Position numbers and translations under genes: made by a program. Shown piece by piece: positions 9,947 through 20,965 of a DNA stretch of 64,000 bases. How positions within the stretch are numbered: position 1 is the first letter of the stretch; every line of letters begins with the position of its first letter. Location of the stretch: the NCBI GenBank assembly GCA_963708855.1, contig CAVPUM010000010.1:62001-126000 (forward strand), written 5' to 3'. Below the pieces are notes generated by a model that searched no databases, was not told the origin of the DNA, and worked only from the letters and a program-made list of their open reading frames with translations. Origin of the DNA: CAIWHR01 sp963708855 (GTDB lineage: Bacteria > Pseudomonadota > Gammaproteobacteria > Burkholderiales > Casimicrobiaceae).

Positions 9947-11743
9947 TCAGGCCTCGCGGTACCAGTTCTGCAGCGCCGAGAAGTCGAGGTCCCAGCCCGA
10001 TGAGCATGCGCCACCAGCTTGAGGTTGGCGCCGCGCACGCGCGGCCGGCGATCAGCGGGATGATGACGTTGTCCTGCACCAGCAGGTCGTTCATGCGGAT
10101 GAACAGCGCCGCGCGCTTGACCGGGTCGAGCTCGCCCTCGGCCGCGCGGTAGGTCTTGTCGTACTCGTCGTTGCGCCAGCGGCCGATGTTGCGGCCCTGC
10201 CACTTGTTCGCCTTGGTCGAGACCTCCCACGACAGCGTACTGGTTCATGAACCGCTCCGGGTCGGGCTGCGTCATGGTGGTCGTGTACATCTGCATGTCG
10301 CAGCAGAACTTGGTGTAGGTGTCGGGGTTGGCGACGTCGGACGAGAAGAACACCGACGCCGTCACCGACTTCAGCTCCAGGTCGATGCCGGCCTTCTGCG
10401 CCGCCTGCTTGACGATCGCCTGCTCCTTCTGGCGCGGCGCGTTGACCGAGGTCTGGTAGACGAACTTCAGCTTCTTGCCGCCCTTCTCGCGGATGCCGTC
10501 GGCGCCCCTCTTCCAGCCGGCGGCGTCGAGGATCTCGTTGGCCTTGTCGACGTTGAACTCGAACTTCGTGTTCGGCGAGCGGAAGCGCGGCGGGTTGTTC
10601 AGGAAGTTGGCCGTGGCCACGCCGGTGCGGCCGTAGATGAAGTCCTGGATGCCCTTGCGGTCGACCAGCAGCGCCATCGCCTGGCGCACCGCCGGGTCGC
10701 TGAAGGCGGGGTGCTTGGTCTTGATGCTGGCGCGCTCGCCGTCGACCTCGGTGCACGGGTCGGTCGGGTTGAGCTGGATGAACTCGATGTCGCCGCTGGG
10801 CACGATGTTGACCTTGCCCTTGCCGCCGGCTTCCAGGCGCTTGAGGATCTCGTCCTCGACCTGCAGGTTCCAGGCGTAGTCGTACTCGCCGGTCTGCAGC
10901 ACCGCGCGCGCGGCCGAGACCGCGTCGCCGCCGCCCTTCATCTCGATGCGTGTCGAAGTACGGCCGGTTGGCCATGTGGTAGTTGGTGTTGATCTCGCCG
11001 CGCACCATGTCGCCCGGCTTGAAGTCGACGAACTTGTAGGGGCCGGTGCCGACCGGCTTGAGGTTGGTCGGCGCCTCGCGCGACTTGGCGCCGGCGTAGG
11101 CCTCGAACAGGTGCTTCGGGATGATCATGCCCTCGGCCGCGACGAAGGCGTCGGCCCAGAACGGCGTCGGCTTGGCGAACGCGACGCGCACCGTGTGCGC
11201 GTCGATCTTGTCGACGTTGACGTCCTTGTAGACGCCGTGGTGACCGCGGCGGTGGCCGGGTCCCTGCGCGTATTCCCAGTTGAAGACGCACGTCGTCGGC
11301 CGTGAAGGGCTGGCCGTCGTGCCAGTTGACGCCGTGCTTCAGCTTCCAGGTGACCGACTTGCCGTCGGCCGCCAGGCCGCCGTTCTCCCGGCTGGGGATC
11401 TCGGCGGCCAGGACCGGGACCAGGTTGCCGTCGCCGTCCCAGCCGGCCAGCGGCTCGTAGAAGATGCGCGAGCCTTCCTGGTCCTTGGTGCCGATGGCGA
11501 AGTGCGGGTTCAGCAGCGTCGCGCCCTGCCACCACAGCACCTTCAGCGCGCCGCCGCCGCCGCGCTTGGTCGGCTTGTACGACCGGCGCCGTGCTGGGCG
11601 CTGGCCACGCCGGCATGCATGAGCAGCATCGACGCCATCGGCGCCGTCAGGCCGAGGCCGACCATCTGCTGGATGAAGCTGCGGCGCGGCAGCGCGCCGG
11701 CGCGGACTTCTTCGATCAGATGGCGCAGTTCACGTTCTTGCAT
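9947..11743 (-). pseudogene. Peptide ABC transporter substrate-binding protein, Tat-type signal (frameshifted)
   Basis: Periplasmic SBP_bac_5-family binding protein and first gene of the operon. AGGAGG stands 4 bases before the ATG at 11743. The N-terminus has a twin-arginine signal (LPRRSFIQQMVGLGLTAP), unusual for a peptide-binding protein, which normally uses Sec. Family pieces: LKVLWWQGATLLNPHFAIGTKDQ, YEPLAGWDGDGNLVPVLA, VTWKLKHGVNWHDGQPFTADDV, LKPVGTGPYKFVDFKPGDMVRG, QAMALLVDRKGIQDFIYG. Indels are inferred near 10000, 10038, 10235, 10948, 11236, 11265, 11288 and 11580. The pair at 11236/11265 compensate each other locally, leaving about ten miscoded residues between them. Confidence 0.8.
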
Positions 11744-11980
11744 GGAGCCTCCTGGCGGAAATGGGGAACAGTGGCATCCATCGCGCCAAACAGCGGTGCA
11801 AAGCCGCGGATGCCCTCGGCTCGTCGTGGCCGCGCGGCTCCCGGGGTCACCCCATGGCCGCCTGCGGCGGTCATTGTGCACGAACGAACACGTGCCATCT
11901 GAGTTGGCGTGCGTCGGTCCCGTGTCCGGCCCGGGTTTCGCCTTCGCGGCAGGTCGCAGGCGTCGCCCTGCGCCACCGGC

Positions 11981-12301
11981 TCAACGCGCGCCCAGCAAGT
12001 CCTCGCGCACCGGCGTGAACACGTCGATCAGCGTGCCCGGCTCCAGCGCCTTCGCGCCGTGCCGGGCATTGCTCGGCACGTAGATCGACTCGCCTGCCGC
12101 CAGCAGATGGATGCGCCCCTCCAGCGAATACTCGAAGCGTCCTGCGACGCAGTAGCTGATCTGCTCGTGAACGTGGCTGTGCTCGTAACCCGCCGCACCC
12201 GCGGTGAACCGGACTTCCATCAGCATCAGCCGGCCCTGCGCCTGCAGGATCCGCCGCCGGACGCCCGCTTCCGCGTCCTCCCATTCGCCCATCCCGGCCA
12301 T
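11981..12301 (-). CDS. Cupin-domain protein
   Basis: 106-residue single cupin barrel. The two cupin motifs are visible: motif 1 around YEHSHVHEQISYCVAGRFEYSLEG (metal-ligand histidines and glutamate) and motif 2 around GESIYVPSNARHGAKA. The start at 12301 has GGGAGG four bases upstream; the frame continues upstream without similarity. It lies alone between the transporter operon (237-base gap with no confident signal) and parB. The family binds metals or small ligands, but nothing here fixes the function. It reads toward the transporter but the gap argues against one operon. Confidence 0.75.
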   Translation of the reverse strand: MAGMGEWEDAEAGVRRRILQAQGRLMLMEVRFTAGAAGYEHSHVHEQISYCVAGRFEYSLEGRIHLLAAGESIYVPSNARHGAKALEPGTLIDVFTPVREDLLGAR

Positions 12302-12397
12302 GTCGCCTCCCAAGGGTAGTTGGAACCGTTGCCCGCACGCGACGCACGCTCCGCCCGCCATTATTGCGCAGCGACACGTGCCGCCCCGTGAAACCCG

Positions 12398-13249
12398 TCA
12401 GCGCAGCTTGGCGAGGATCCCGTCGAGCTGCTCCAAGCTCGAGTACCCGATGACCAACTTGCCGGCGCCGTTGGCTTTGGGCTCGATCGTCACCTTGGCG
12501 CCCATGGATTCCGCGAGCTCTTCCTGCAGCCGCGCGAGGTCGGGGTCGGCCACACGCGCGGAGCGCCTGCCGCCGCGACGCCCCGGATGCGCGAACTGGT
12601 GGACCAGTCGCTCGGTCTCGCGCACCGAGAGACCCTGGGCGACCACTCGCGCGGCCGCCGCCGTCTGCTGGCCCTGCGCCAAGGCGAGGAGCGCGCGCGC
12701 GTGGCCCATGTCGAGCTGCCCACCCATGAGGTAGGCCTGTACCGGCTTGGCGAGTTCGCGCAAGCGCAATAGATTGCTGACGGCGCTGCGCGAGCGGCCG
12801 ACCGCCTTCGCCGCCGCCTCGTGCGTGAGGCCGAATTCGTCGATGAGGCGATGGATGCCGTTGGCCTGCTCGAGCGGATTGAGGTCCTCGCGCTGGATGT
12901 TCTCGATCAAGGCGAGCGCCAGCGCTGATTGGTCGGGCACCGCTTTCACCAACGCGGGCACCACGGCCAGGCCCGCGCGCTTCGCGGCGCGCCAGCGCCG
13001 TTCGCCGGCGACGATCTCGAATCGCCCGCCTTCGATCGGCCGCACCAGCACCGGCTGCATCACGCCGTGCTCGCGTATCGACGCCGCGAGCTCGTCCAGC
13101 GCACTGTCATCCATCTGCGTGCGCGGCTGGTACCTGCCCGGCTGCATCCGGTCGATCGGCAGCGACTGCAGCGCATCGGTCGCACTTTCCTCGTCGGGGC
13201 CGGCAAGCAGCGCATCGAGGCCGCGGCCGAGTCCTTTGGGTCGAATCAT
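12398..13249 (-). CDS. parB: Chromosome partitioning protein ParB (Spo0J)
   Basis: 283-residue CTP-dependent DNA clamp that loads at parS and spreads. The N-terminus MIRPKGLGRGLDALLAG is the ParA-interacting peptide. The CTPase/nuclease-like fold shows GERRWRAAKRAGL and ENIQREDLNPLEQA. The helix-turn-helix LTHEAAAKAVGRSRSAVSNLLRL recognises parS, and the C-terminal part is the dimerisation region. It follows parA with a 27-base gap. Two parS sites lie about 3.7 kb away beyond mnmG. Confidence 0.97.
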   Translation of the reverse strand: MIRPKGLGRGLDALLAGPDEESATDALQSLPIDRMQPGRYQPRTQMDDSALDELAASIREHGVMQPVLVRPIEGGRFEIVAGERRWRAAKRAGLAVVPALVKAVPDQSALALALIENIQREDLNPLEQANGIHRLIDEFGLTHEAAAKAVGRSRSAVSNLLRLRELAKPVQAYLMGGQLDMGHARALLALAQGQQTAAAARVVAQGLSVRETERLVHQFAHPGRRGGRRSARVADPDLARLQEELAESMGAKVTIEPKANGAGKLVIGYSSLEQLDGILAKLR

Positions 13250-13276
13250 CGTTGCGCTCTCCGTGGACAGGCGGTG

Positions 13277-14119
13277 TCAGGCGATCGGCGCGGCCGGCTG
13301 TTCCGTGCGCGTCGCCGCTTGCGCTTCCATTCGGCGCAGCATCTCTCCGGCGAGTGCGAGATACGCCTGCGCCCCCTTGGAGTTCCTGTCGAGATGAAGC
13401 GCCGGGACGCCGTGCGACGGGGCCTCGGCGAGGCGGACGTTGCGCGGGATCACGGTGCGATAGAGCTTCTCGCCGAAATGCTTCTCCAGCTCCGCGCCGA
13501 CGTTGAGCGCGAGCGTGTTTCGCGGGTCGTACATCGTACGCAGGAGCCCGTCGATTTCGAGCCTGGGGTTGAGATGCGCGCGGACCTTCTTCACCGTCTG
13601 CACGAGGTCGGACAGTCCCTCCAGCGCGTAGTACTCGCATTGCATCGGAATGAGCACCGCGTCCGCCGCGCAAAGCCCGTTCAACGTCAGGAGCGACAGC
13701 GATGGCGGGCAATCGAGAATGATGAAATCGTAGTCCGGCGCGACGTTCGAGAGCGCCGCGCGCATCTGCTGCATCGCTTCGGCGAGGGCCGCCTTCAACC
13801 GCGTTTCGCGCTCGGGCAGGTCGACCAGCTCGACTTCCGCGCCGGCGAGCTCGCGATTCGCGGGCACGAGGTCGAAGCCGCCGGTCGGCGAGATGACCCG
13901 CACATCGGCGATTCCTTTCTCGCCGAGCAGGACATGGTAGACCGTCGCCGCCAGCGCGCGCTTGTCGACCCCCGCGCCGGTCGTGGCGTTGCCCTGCGGA
14001 TCGAGGTCGATCAGCAGCACCCGCCGCTTCATCGCGGTCAGGCTCGCGGCGAGATTGACGGCGGTCGTTGTCTTGCCGACGCCGCCCTTCTGGTTGACGA
14101 CCGCGAGAATTCTGCTCAA
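13277..14119 (-). CDS. parA: Chromosome partitioning ATPase ParA (Soj)
   Basis: 280-residue deviant Walker ATPase that binds DNA in its ATP dimer and moves ParB-parS complexes. The deviant Walker A motif is KGGVGKTTT, with the signature lysine in KGG at residue 11. Walker A' is VLLIDLDPQGNAT and Walker B FIILDCPPSLSLLTLN. The start codon is TTG at 14119 and overlaps the rsmG stop as TTGA, implying coupled translation. The C-terminus has a short extension (RTEQPAAPIA) with no known role. Order mnmG-rsmG-parA-parB is the standard betaproteobacterial arrangement. Confidence 0.97.
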   Translation of the reverse strand: MSRILAVVNQKGGVGKTTTAVNLAASLTAMKRRVLLIDLDPQGNATTGAGVDKRALAATVYHVLLGEKGIADVRVISPTGGFDLVPANRELAGAEVELVDLPERETRLKAALAEAMQQMRAALSNVAPDYDFIILDCPPSLSLLTLNGLCAADAVLIPMQCEYYALEGLSDLVQTVKKVRAHLNPRLEIDGLLRTMYDPRNTLALNVGAELEKHFGEKLYRTVIPRNVRLAEAPSHGVPALHLDRNSKGAQAYLALAGEMLRRMEAQAATRTEQPAAPIA

Positions 14120-14831
14120 GTGCGCTCCATCACGATGAGATGGCGTTCGGCGCCGAGGCCCGGCACGGCCAGCGCGGGTGACGCGACGACGCGAAACGCC
14201 GACGGAAGCAGCGCGATTTCCTCATCCGGAAAAACGCCTTTCATCGCGACGAGCCGTCCTCCCGGGGCCAGATGCCGCGCACCCGACTGCGCGAAGGTCG
14301 CGAGATCGGAGAACGCGCGCGAGATCACGACATCGAAAGGCGCCGACGGGGCGTAGTCCTCCACCCTCGCGATCACTGCTTCGGCGTTCGACAACGCAAG
14401 CTCGATCACCGCCTGTTGCAGGAATGCCCCCTTCTTGTGGCTGCTGTCCAGCGCGACGACGTGCCAGGACGGCCGCGCGACCGCGAGCGGAAGCGCCGGC
14501 ACGCCGCCACCGCTGCCGACGTCCAGCAAGCTCAAATCCGGCCGTGCGCCGGCGAGGCAAAGATGCGGCAGAACGGCAAGCGCATCGAGCACATGGTGCG
14601 TCACCATGCGTTCCGGTTCACGGATCGCGGTGAGGTTGTAGGTACGGTTCCACTTCGCGAGCAACTCGATGTACGCGCCAAGCTTCTCGCGCGCGCCGCG
14701 CGGCAGCGCTGCCGCAGCGCCGCCAAGCGCGCTCAACTGCGCGAGGCCGGCATCGAGATCAAGCGGCGCGGCGCCTGGAGGACCTTCGCGCTCCGCGCTC
14801 CCGTATTCGCCGTTGGGGCGGCCCGGCGGGC

Positions 14832-14835
<4 letters not shown>
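14116..14835 (-). CDS. rsmG: 16S rRNA (guanine527-N7)-methyltransferase
   Basis: 239 aa, GidB family, which methylates G527 of 16S rRNA in the 530 loop using S-adenosylmethionine. The SAM-binding motif I is LLDVGSGGGVPALPLAVARP. Other conserved stretches are YNLTAIREPERMVTHHVLDALAVLPHL, VVALDSSHKKGAFLQQAV and FDVVISRAFSDLATF. An N-terminal extension of about 35 residues (SPPGRPNGEYGSAEREG) is not conserved, so a later start is possible. ATG overlaps the mnmG stop (ATGA). Confidence 0.96.
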
Positions 14836-16751
<1,916 letters not shown>

Positions 16752-16965
16752 GATTTCATTGACATTTTACGTGTTAGTTGCGGCGCGGTAGCGATCCTGT
16801 CCGGAGCGTGATCATACGGCAAAGCCGAAGCCGCGAAAAGCGGCCACCCGGCCGAGCTGCGGTGGCGCGCCCGCTACGACCTGCGATGACGCCTGGCGGA
16901 ACAGCGTTCAGCCCTCGACGACGTCGGCGACGCCATCGCGCCGGCGGCAACGAGCCGCCCGTCCC

Positions 16966-16981
16966 TGTTTCACGTGGAACA
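16966..16981. other. parS site 1
   Basis: TGTTTCACGTGGAACA matches the bacterial parS consensus TGTTTCACGTGAAACA at 15 of 16 positions. The single difference is a G for A in the right half. It lies 35 bases from a second site and near a chromosomal parAB pair, which supports the call. Confidence 0.9.
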
Positions 16982-17015
16982 ATCGCAGCCGCCGTAGCTT
17001 CGCCCGCCACGTAAG

Positions 17016-17031
17016 TGTTCCACGTGGAACG
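17016..17031. other. parS site 2
   Basis: Core GTTCCACGTGGAAC (17017-17030) is a perfect 14-base palindrome and a known parS variant. Centre-to-centre distance to site 1 is 50 bases, about five helical turns, so both sites face the same side of the DNA. Confidence 0.9.
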
Positions 17032-17110
17032 CTCGTGACCTGCCGGCCCTATCCGCTTGCAATCTCCGCCAGCGATCCCCACCAGGCCCTCCCGCTTGCC
17101 CCTCGACACG

Positions 17111-18003
17111 ATGCCCCGAATCCACTGTTTTGGCATGTCGGCCCTCGATGCGATACATCAGGCGGCCGTCATTCCCTCGATGTCGACCAAAATCCTCGCG
17201 ACCGGTTTCACCGAATGCGGCGGCCGCATGGCCGCCAATGCGAGCGTGGCCGTGGCGCGCCTGGGCGGGCGTGTTACTGGGGATGCGTCGGCGACGATGA
17301 TCTTGGCACCCGGATTCTCGATCAACTGACTGCGGAGAGCGTCGATGTCGCCGCAGCGCGCCGGATCCCGGGGTGCGTCTCCCCTTCCGCCGCCATCCTG
17401 GCCGACACCCATGGCGAGCGCCTGGTCTGTGCCTACAACGATCCCAACCTCGACCCCGATCCATCCTGGCTTCCGTTTGGACAGATCGCAAATTGCCACG
17501 CATTGCTGGCCGACGTGCGTTGGCCCGCCCGACCCACCGCGGCGTTCGACGCGGCCGCACGGCAGGCCTCATCACGGTACCCGACGGCGATGTCGGCCCA
17601 CCCGAAATGCTTCCCGACCTCGCGGGTCGGGCAACCCATGCCGTCTTTTCGGCGCCGGGACTGGCGCAGACCACGGGAAGGACCGAACCGGGCCACGGAC
17701 TCGAAGCGATCGCGCGCGGTCCCGGGCCTCGTTGGCGTAACGTTGGGACCGGACGTATTTCTCCGGCGCGAAGGCTCGTGCGAGCGCCGGATTCCGGCGC
17801 CGAAGGTGGTCGCAATCGACACCCTTGCCGCCGGCGACGACTGGCGTGGCGCGTTCACACTCGCCTTGGTTGAAGGGCGGGACGTCGCTGACGCAGGCCG
17901 TTTTACCATCGCCGCGGCGGCAATCAAATGCTCCCGCGCGGGGGGACGGATTGGCGCACCAAGCCGTGGTGAAGTGATGAAGCTACTGGCCGCCGAATGG
18001 TGA
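17111..18003 (+). pseudogene. PfkB-family sugar kinase, decayed
   Basis: Ribokinase-like kinase split over three frames. Pieces are MPRIHCFGMSALDAIHQ and GGRMAANASVAVARLGGRV (17111-17270), then CVGDDDLGTRILDQLTAESVDVAAARRI (to about 17555), then AGLITVPDGDVGPPEMLPDLAGRATHAVFSAPG (to about 17715), then VPGLVGVTLGPDVFLRREG and VVAIDTLAAGDDWRGAFTLALVEGRDVADA to the stop. Overall length is near the 300-residue family norm. Unlike the transporter block, conserved positions also carry changes: the GG-x-x-x-N motif reads GGRMAAN, and the residues after the catalytic AAGD are DW rather than the usual V/T-F/W. That supports genuine decay. Confidence 0.75.
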
Positions 18004-18075
18004 ATTGCGGATGATGGCGACAAGTATACTATAAATCAGTGACTTATGATTTATTCACGCATTGTCCTGCGGATA

Positions 18076-18096
18076 GTCCGAACTGCCGAGTCGGAC
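18076..18096. terminator. Weak hairpin between the kinase pseudogene and pckG
   Basis: Arms GTCCGA and TCGGAC with a 9-base loop, 21 bases downstream of the pckG stop. No U-tract is seen. It sits in an unusually AT-rich patch (18015-18060) for this genome. Confidence 0.3.
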
Positions 18097-18116
18097 ATCG
18101 ATTCGAGTGTAAATAC

Positions 18117-19946
18117 TTACTCCGACAGGCGCAGCCCCAACTTCGCACGTTCTGCGATGAGCTCGCGTGGCTGCTTCGAGCCCACCCTGGCGAAGAGCTC
18201 GTCATGCGCCTCGAGCTCGCGCGTCCACCGCGCAACGTCGACCCGCATGACCTGCGCAAAGCGCTCCGGTGCAAAGTCGAGCCCGGTCCAATTGACGTCG
18301 CGATAATCGGGCTCGTATCCCAGCGCGGTTTCCTGCGCGCCGGCACGGCCATGGGACCGGTCCACGATCCAGGCCAGCACCCGCATGTTCTGGCCAAAAC
18401 CCGGCCACACGAACTTGCCTCGGTCGTCCGTGCGAAACCAGTTGACGCTGAAGATCTTGGGCGGATGCGCCACGGCCTTGCCCATCTTCAGCCAGTGATT
18501 GAAGTAGTCGCCGACGTGATAGCCACAGAACGGCAGCATCGCAAACGGGTCGCGCCGCACTTCGCCGACCGTACCCGTCGCGGCAGCCGTGGTCTCGGAA
18601 CCCATCGTCGCCGCCTTGTACACCCCTTCCTCCCAGGTCTTCGCCTGCACGACGAGCGGAATCGTGTCGCTGCGCCGCGCCCCGAACACGAACGCATCGA
18701 TGGGCACACCGTCCGGGCTGTCCCAATGCGGGTCGAGGGACGGGCACTGGACCGCCGAAACCGTGAACCGGGAATTCGGGTGCGCCGCCTTGCGGCCGCA
18801 CCCCGGCGTCCATGACTGCCTTTGCCAGTCGGTGAGATGGACGGGCGGCTCCTTGGTCATTCCCTCCCACCAGACATCGCCGTCATCCGTCAGCGCGACA
18901 TTGGTGAAAATCACGTTGGCGTGCAGCATGCGCATCGCATTGGGGTTCGACTCGTGCGAGGTCCCTGGTGCGACGCCGAAGTAGCCGGCTTCGGGGTTGA
19001 TCGCGTAGAACTTCCCGTCGTCGTGCGGCTTGATCCAGGCGATGTCGTCGCCGACCGTCGACACCTGCCAGCCATCGAAGCCTTCGGGCGGGATCAGCAT
19101 CGCCAGATTGGTCTTGCCGCAGGCACTCGGGAAAGCCGCCGCAACGTAGGTCTTCTCCCCGGACGGCGCAGTCACCCCGAGAATGAGCATGTGCTCGGCG
19201 AGCCAGCCTTGGTCGCGTCCCATCACCGAGGCGATGCGCAGCGCAAAGCACTTCTTGCCGAGCAACGCATTGCCACCGTAACCGGAGCCATAGCTCCAGA
19301 CCTCGCGTGTCTCGGGAAAGTGGACGATGTACTTGAGGTCCTTGTTGCATGGCCACGGCACGTCGGACTGCCCCGCCGCGAGCGGCATCCCCACCGAGTG
19401 CACGCAGGGCACGAAGACGCCGTCGCTGCCCAGCACGTCGTATACGGCGCGCCCCATGCGCGTCATCAGGTTCATGTTGACGACGACGTACGGGCTGTCG
19501 GAGATCTCGATCCCGATGTGCGCGATGTGGCTGCCCAGCGGCCCCATCGAGAACGGCACCACGTACATCGTACGGCCGCGCATGCAGCCATCGAAGAGGC
19601 GGCGCATAGTCTGGCGCATCTCCGCCGGCGCGACCCAGTTGTTGGTCGGGCCGGCGTCTTCCGCCTTCTCGCTGCAAATGAACGTGCGGTCCTCGACCCG
19701 CGCAACGTCGGATGGATCCGACGCCGCCCAGTAGCTGTTCGGCCGCTTGGCAGGATTGAGCTTCTTCATCGTCCCGCTCGCAACCATTTCCCCGCAGAGG
19801 CGGTTGTACTCACTGTCGCTTCCGTCGCACCAGACGATCCGGTCCGGCTTGGTCAGGGTCGCGACATCGCGAACCCACGCCAGCAGGCCGGGATGACGAA
19901 CGTACAACGGCGCGTCGAGGACGGGTAGGCAATCAGGGGGGGTCAT
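18117..19946 (-). CDS. pckG: Phosphoenolpyruvate carboxykinase (GTP)
   Basis: 609 aa. Converts oxaloacetate plus GTP to phosphoenolpyruvate for gluconeogenesis. Signatures of the GTP class are the P-loop FPSACGKTNLAMLIPP with the catalytic cysteine, the R-loop stretch RTFICSEKAEDAGPTNNW, the substrate site YGGNALLGKKCFALRIAS, and FNHWLKMG near the C-terminus. The ATP-class signature is absent. The ATG at 19946 was chosen because family similarity begins there; the frame extends 74 codons upstream without it. It is monocistronic by position. Confidence 0.97.
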   Translation of the reverse strand: MTPPDCLPVLDAPLYVRHPGLLAWVRDVATLTKPDRIVWCDGSDSEYNRLCGEMVASGTMKKLNPAKRPNSYWAASDPSDVARVEDRTFICSEKAEDAGPTNNWVAPAEMRQTMRRLFDGCMRGRTMYVVPFSMGPLGSHIAHIGIEISDSPYVVVNMNLMTRMGRAVYDVLGSDGVFVPCVHSVGMPLAAGQSDVPWPCNKDLKYIVHFPETREVWSYGSGYGGNALLGKKCFALRIASVMGRDQGWLAEHMLILGVTAPSGEKTYVAAAFPSACGKTNLAMLIPPEGFDGWQVSTVGDDIAWIKPHDDGKFYAINPEAGYFGVAPGTSHESNPNAMRMLHANVIFTNVALTDDGDVWWEGMTKEPPVHLTDWQRQSWTPGCGRKAAHPNSRFTVSAVQCPSLDPHWDSPDGVPIDAFVFGARRSDTIPLVVQAKTWEEGVYKAATMGSETTAAATGTVGEVRRDPFAMLPFCGYHVGDYFNHWLKMGKAVAHPPKIFSVNWFRTDDRGKFVWPGFGQNMRVLAWIVDRSHGRAGAQETALGYEPDYRDVNWTGLDFAPERFAQVMRVDVARWTRELEAHDELFARVGSKQPRELIAERAKLGLRLSE

Positions 19947-20085
19947 CGGCAGACCTGCGAGGAGTGGAGTGCGGTGTGTGCCGCGAGCGGATCGGTCGCC
20001 CGCCGCATGGCACCTAGCGCGAATTTTACACCTGCGAGGCCGCGCTTCGTAACCCGCGCGCGCCGCGCGCATTGGTCGAGTGGCC

Positions 20086-20880
20086 TTACCGCATGGCTCG
20101 CGACGCGACGACGAAAACGCGCCGGAACGCGAAGAGCACGCGCCCGTCGGGAAGCGCCGGATAGGCAACGCCGATGCGTGCGGAATAGTCGGCGACGAAC
20201 GCCTGCTGCGCCTGGCTGTCGAGGGCCGCCAGGAACGGCGTCAGTGCGGTGCCCTTCGTCCAGGCGACGACCGGATGAACGCCATCGCGAGCCGGCGGCA
20301 ACACATGTAGATACTCCGTCGTCCACGCGTCCACTGCGGCAGCCTTGGCGGCAAGCAGCCCGAAATAGGTGGCCGCCGGCGCGACCGGCGAACGCCGCAG
20401 CAACGGCTCGAGCCGATCGCGCCAGCGTTCGGAGGCCACGACGGCCGCCAGCGCGACATGCGACGGCGCGGCATACTGGTCGGGCATCTGGACAGCGAGC
20501 ATGCCGCCTGGCGCAACCCAGGCGAAGATCCGCGGAAACAGCGTCGCATGGTCGTCGTGCCAATGCAGCGCCGCGTTGCTGAAGACGACGTCCGCCGGGG
20601 TATGCGGCGCCCAGGTCCCGAGATCGGCGTGGATCCACTCGTGTTGCGTCCCGCCAACGGTCGACGCCCTCGCCAGCGCCAGCATCTCTACTGAACTGTC
20701 GACCCCGATGATGCGCGACCGCGGCCACCGCGCGGCGAGAATCTGCGCGACATTCCCCGTGCCGCAGCCCAGATCCACCACGGTGTGCGGCGCCTCGACC
20801 GGCAGGCGTGCGATCAGGTCGAGCGCCGGGCGCAGTCGTTCGTTCGCATACTTGAGGTACTGCGCCGGATCCCAGCTCAT
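20086..20880 (-). CDS. tam: Trans-aconitate 2-methyltransferase-like SAM methyltransferase
   Basis: 264 aa, class I methyltransferase. The N-terminus MSWDPAQYLKYANERLRPALDLI and the SAM motif VVDLGCGTGNVAQILAARWP, with NAALHWHDDHATLFPRIF and LAVQMPDQYAAPSH, match Tam, which methylates trans-aconitate formed by spontaneous isomerisation of cis-aconitate. The start at 20880 is where similarity begins, with GGGGAG upstream; a longer frame overlaps mnmE in antiparallel fashion only as shadow. The assignment to Tam rather than another small-molecule methyltransferase rests on the N-terminal signature. Confidence 0.88.
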   Translation of the reverse strand: MSWDPAQYLKYANERLRPALDLIARLPVEAPHTVVDLGCGTGNVAQILAARWPRSRIIGVDSSVEMLALARASTVGGTQHEWIHADLGTWAPHTPADVVFSNAALHWHDDHATLFPRIFAWVAPGGMLAVQMPDQYAAPSHVALAAVVASERWRDRLEPLLRRSPVAPAATYFGLLAAKAAAVDAWTTEYLHVLPPARDGVHPVVAWTKGTALTPFLAALDSQAQQAFVADYSARIGVAYPALPDGRVLFAFRRVFVVASRAMR

Positions 20881-20965
20881 CGTTGCGCTCCCCTGTTTCC
20901 CGCGCGCCGAGCGCGCGGGGATTCCGGATTCCCGTACGAAAGGCAGGTGGCGCCTGCTCCCGACT

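Larger units (their letters stand above)
16752..17110. other. 359-base gap carrying the parS pair
   Basis: Non-coding gap between mnmG and the kinase pseudogene. Its first 30 bases are AT-rich (possible mnmG promoter), then GC-rich sequence with two ParB-binding palindromes. No ORF with family similarity was found on either strand. Confidence 0.6.

Noticed and set aside
16764..16792. Strong promoter for mnmG
   Set aside because: A TAAAAT is present but no acceptable -35 at 16-19 bases; left as a possibility only.
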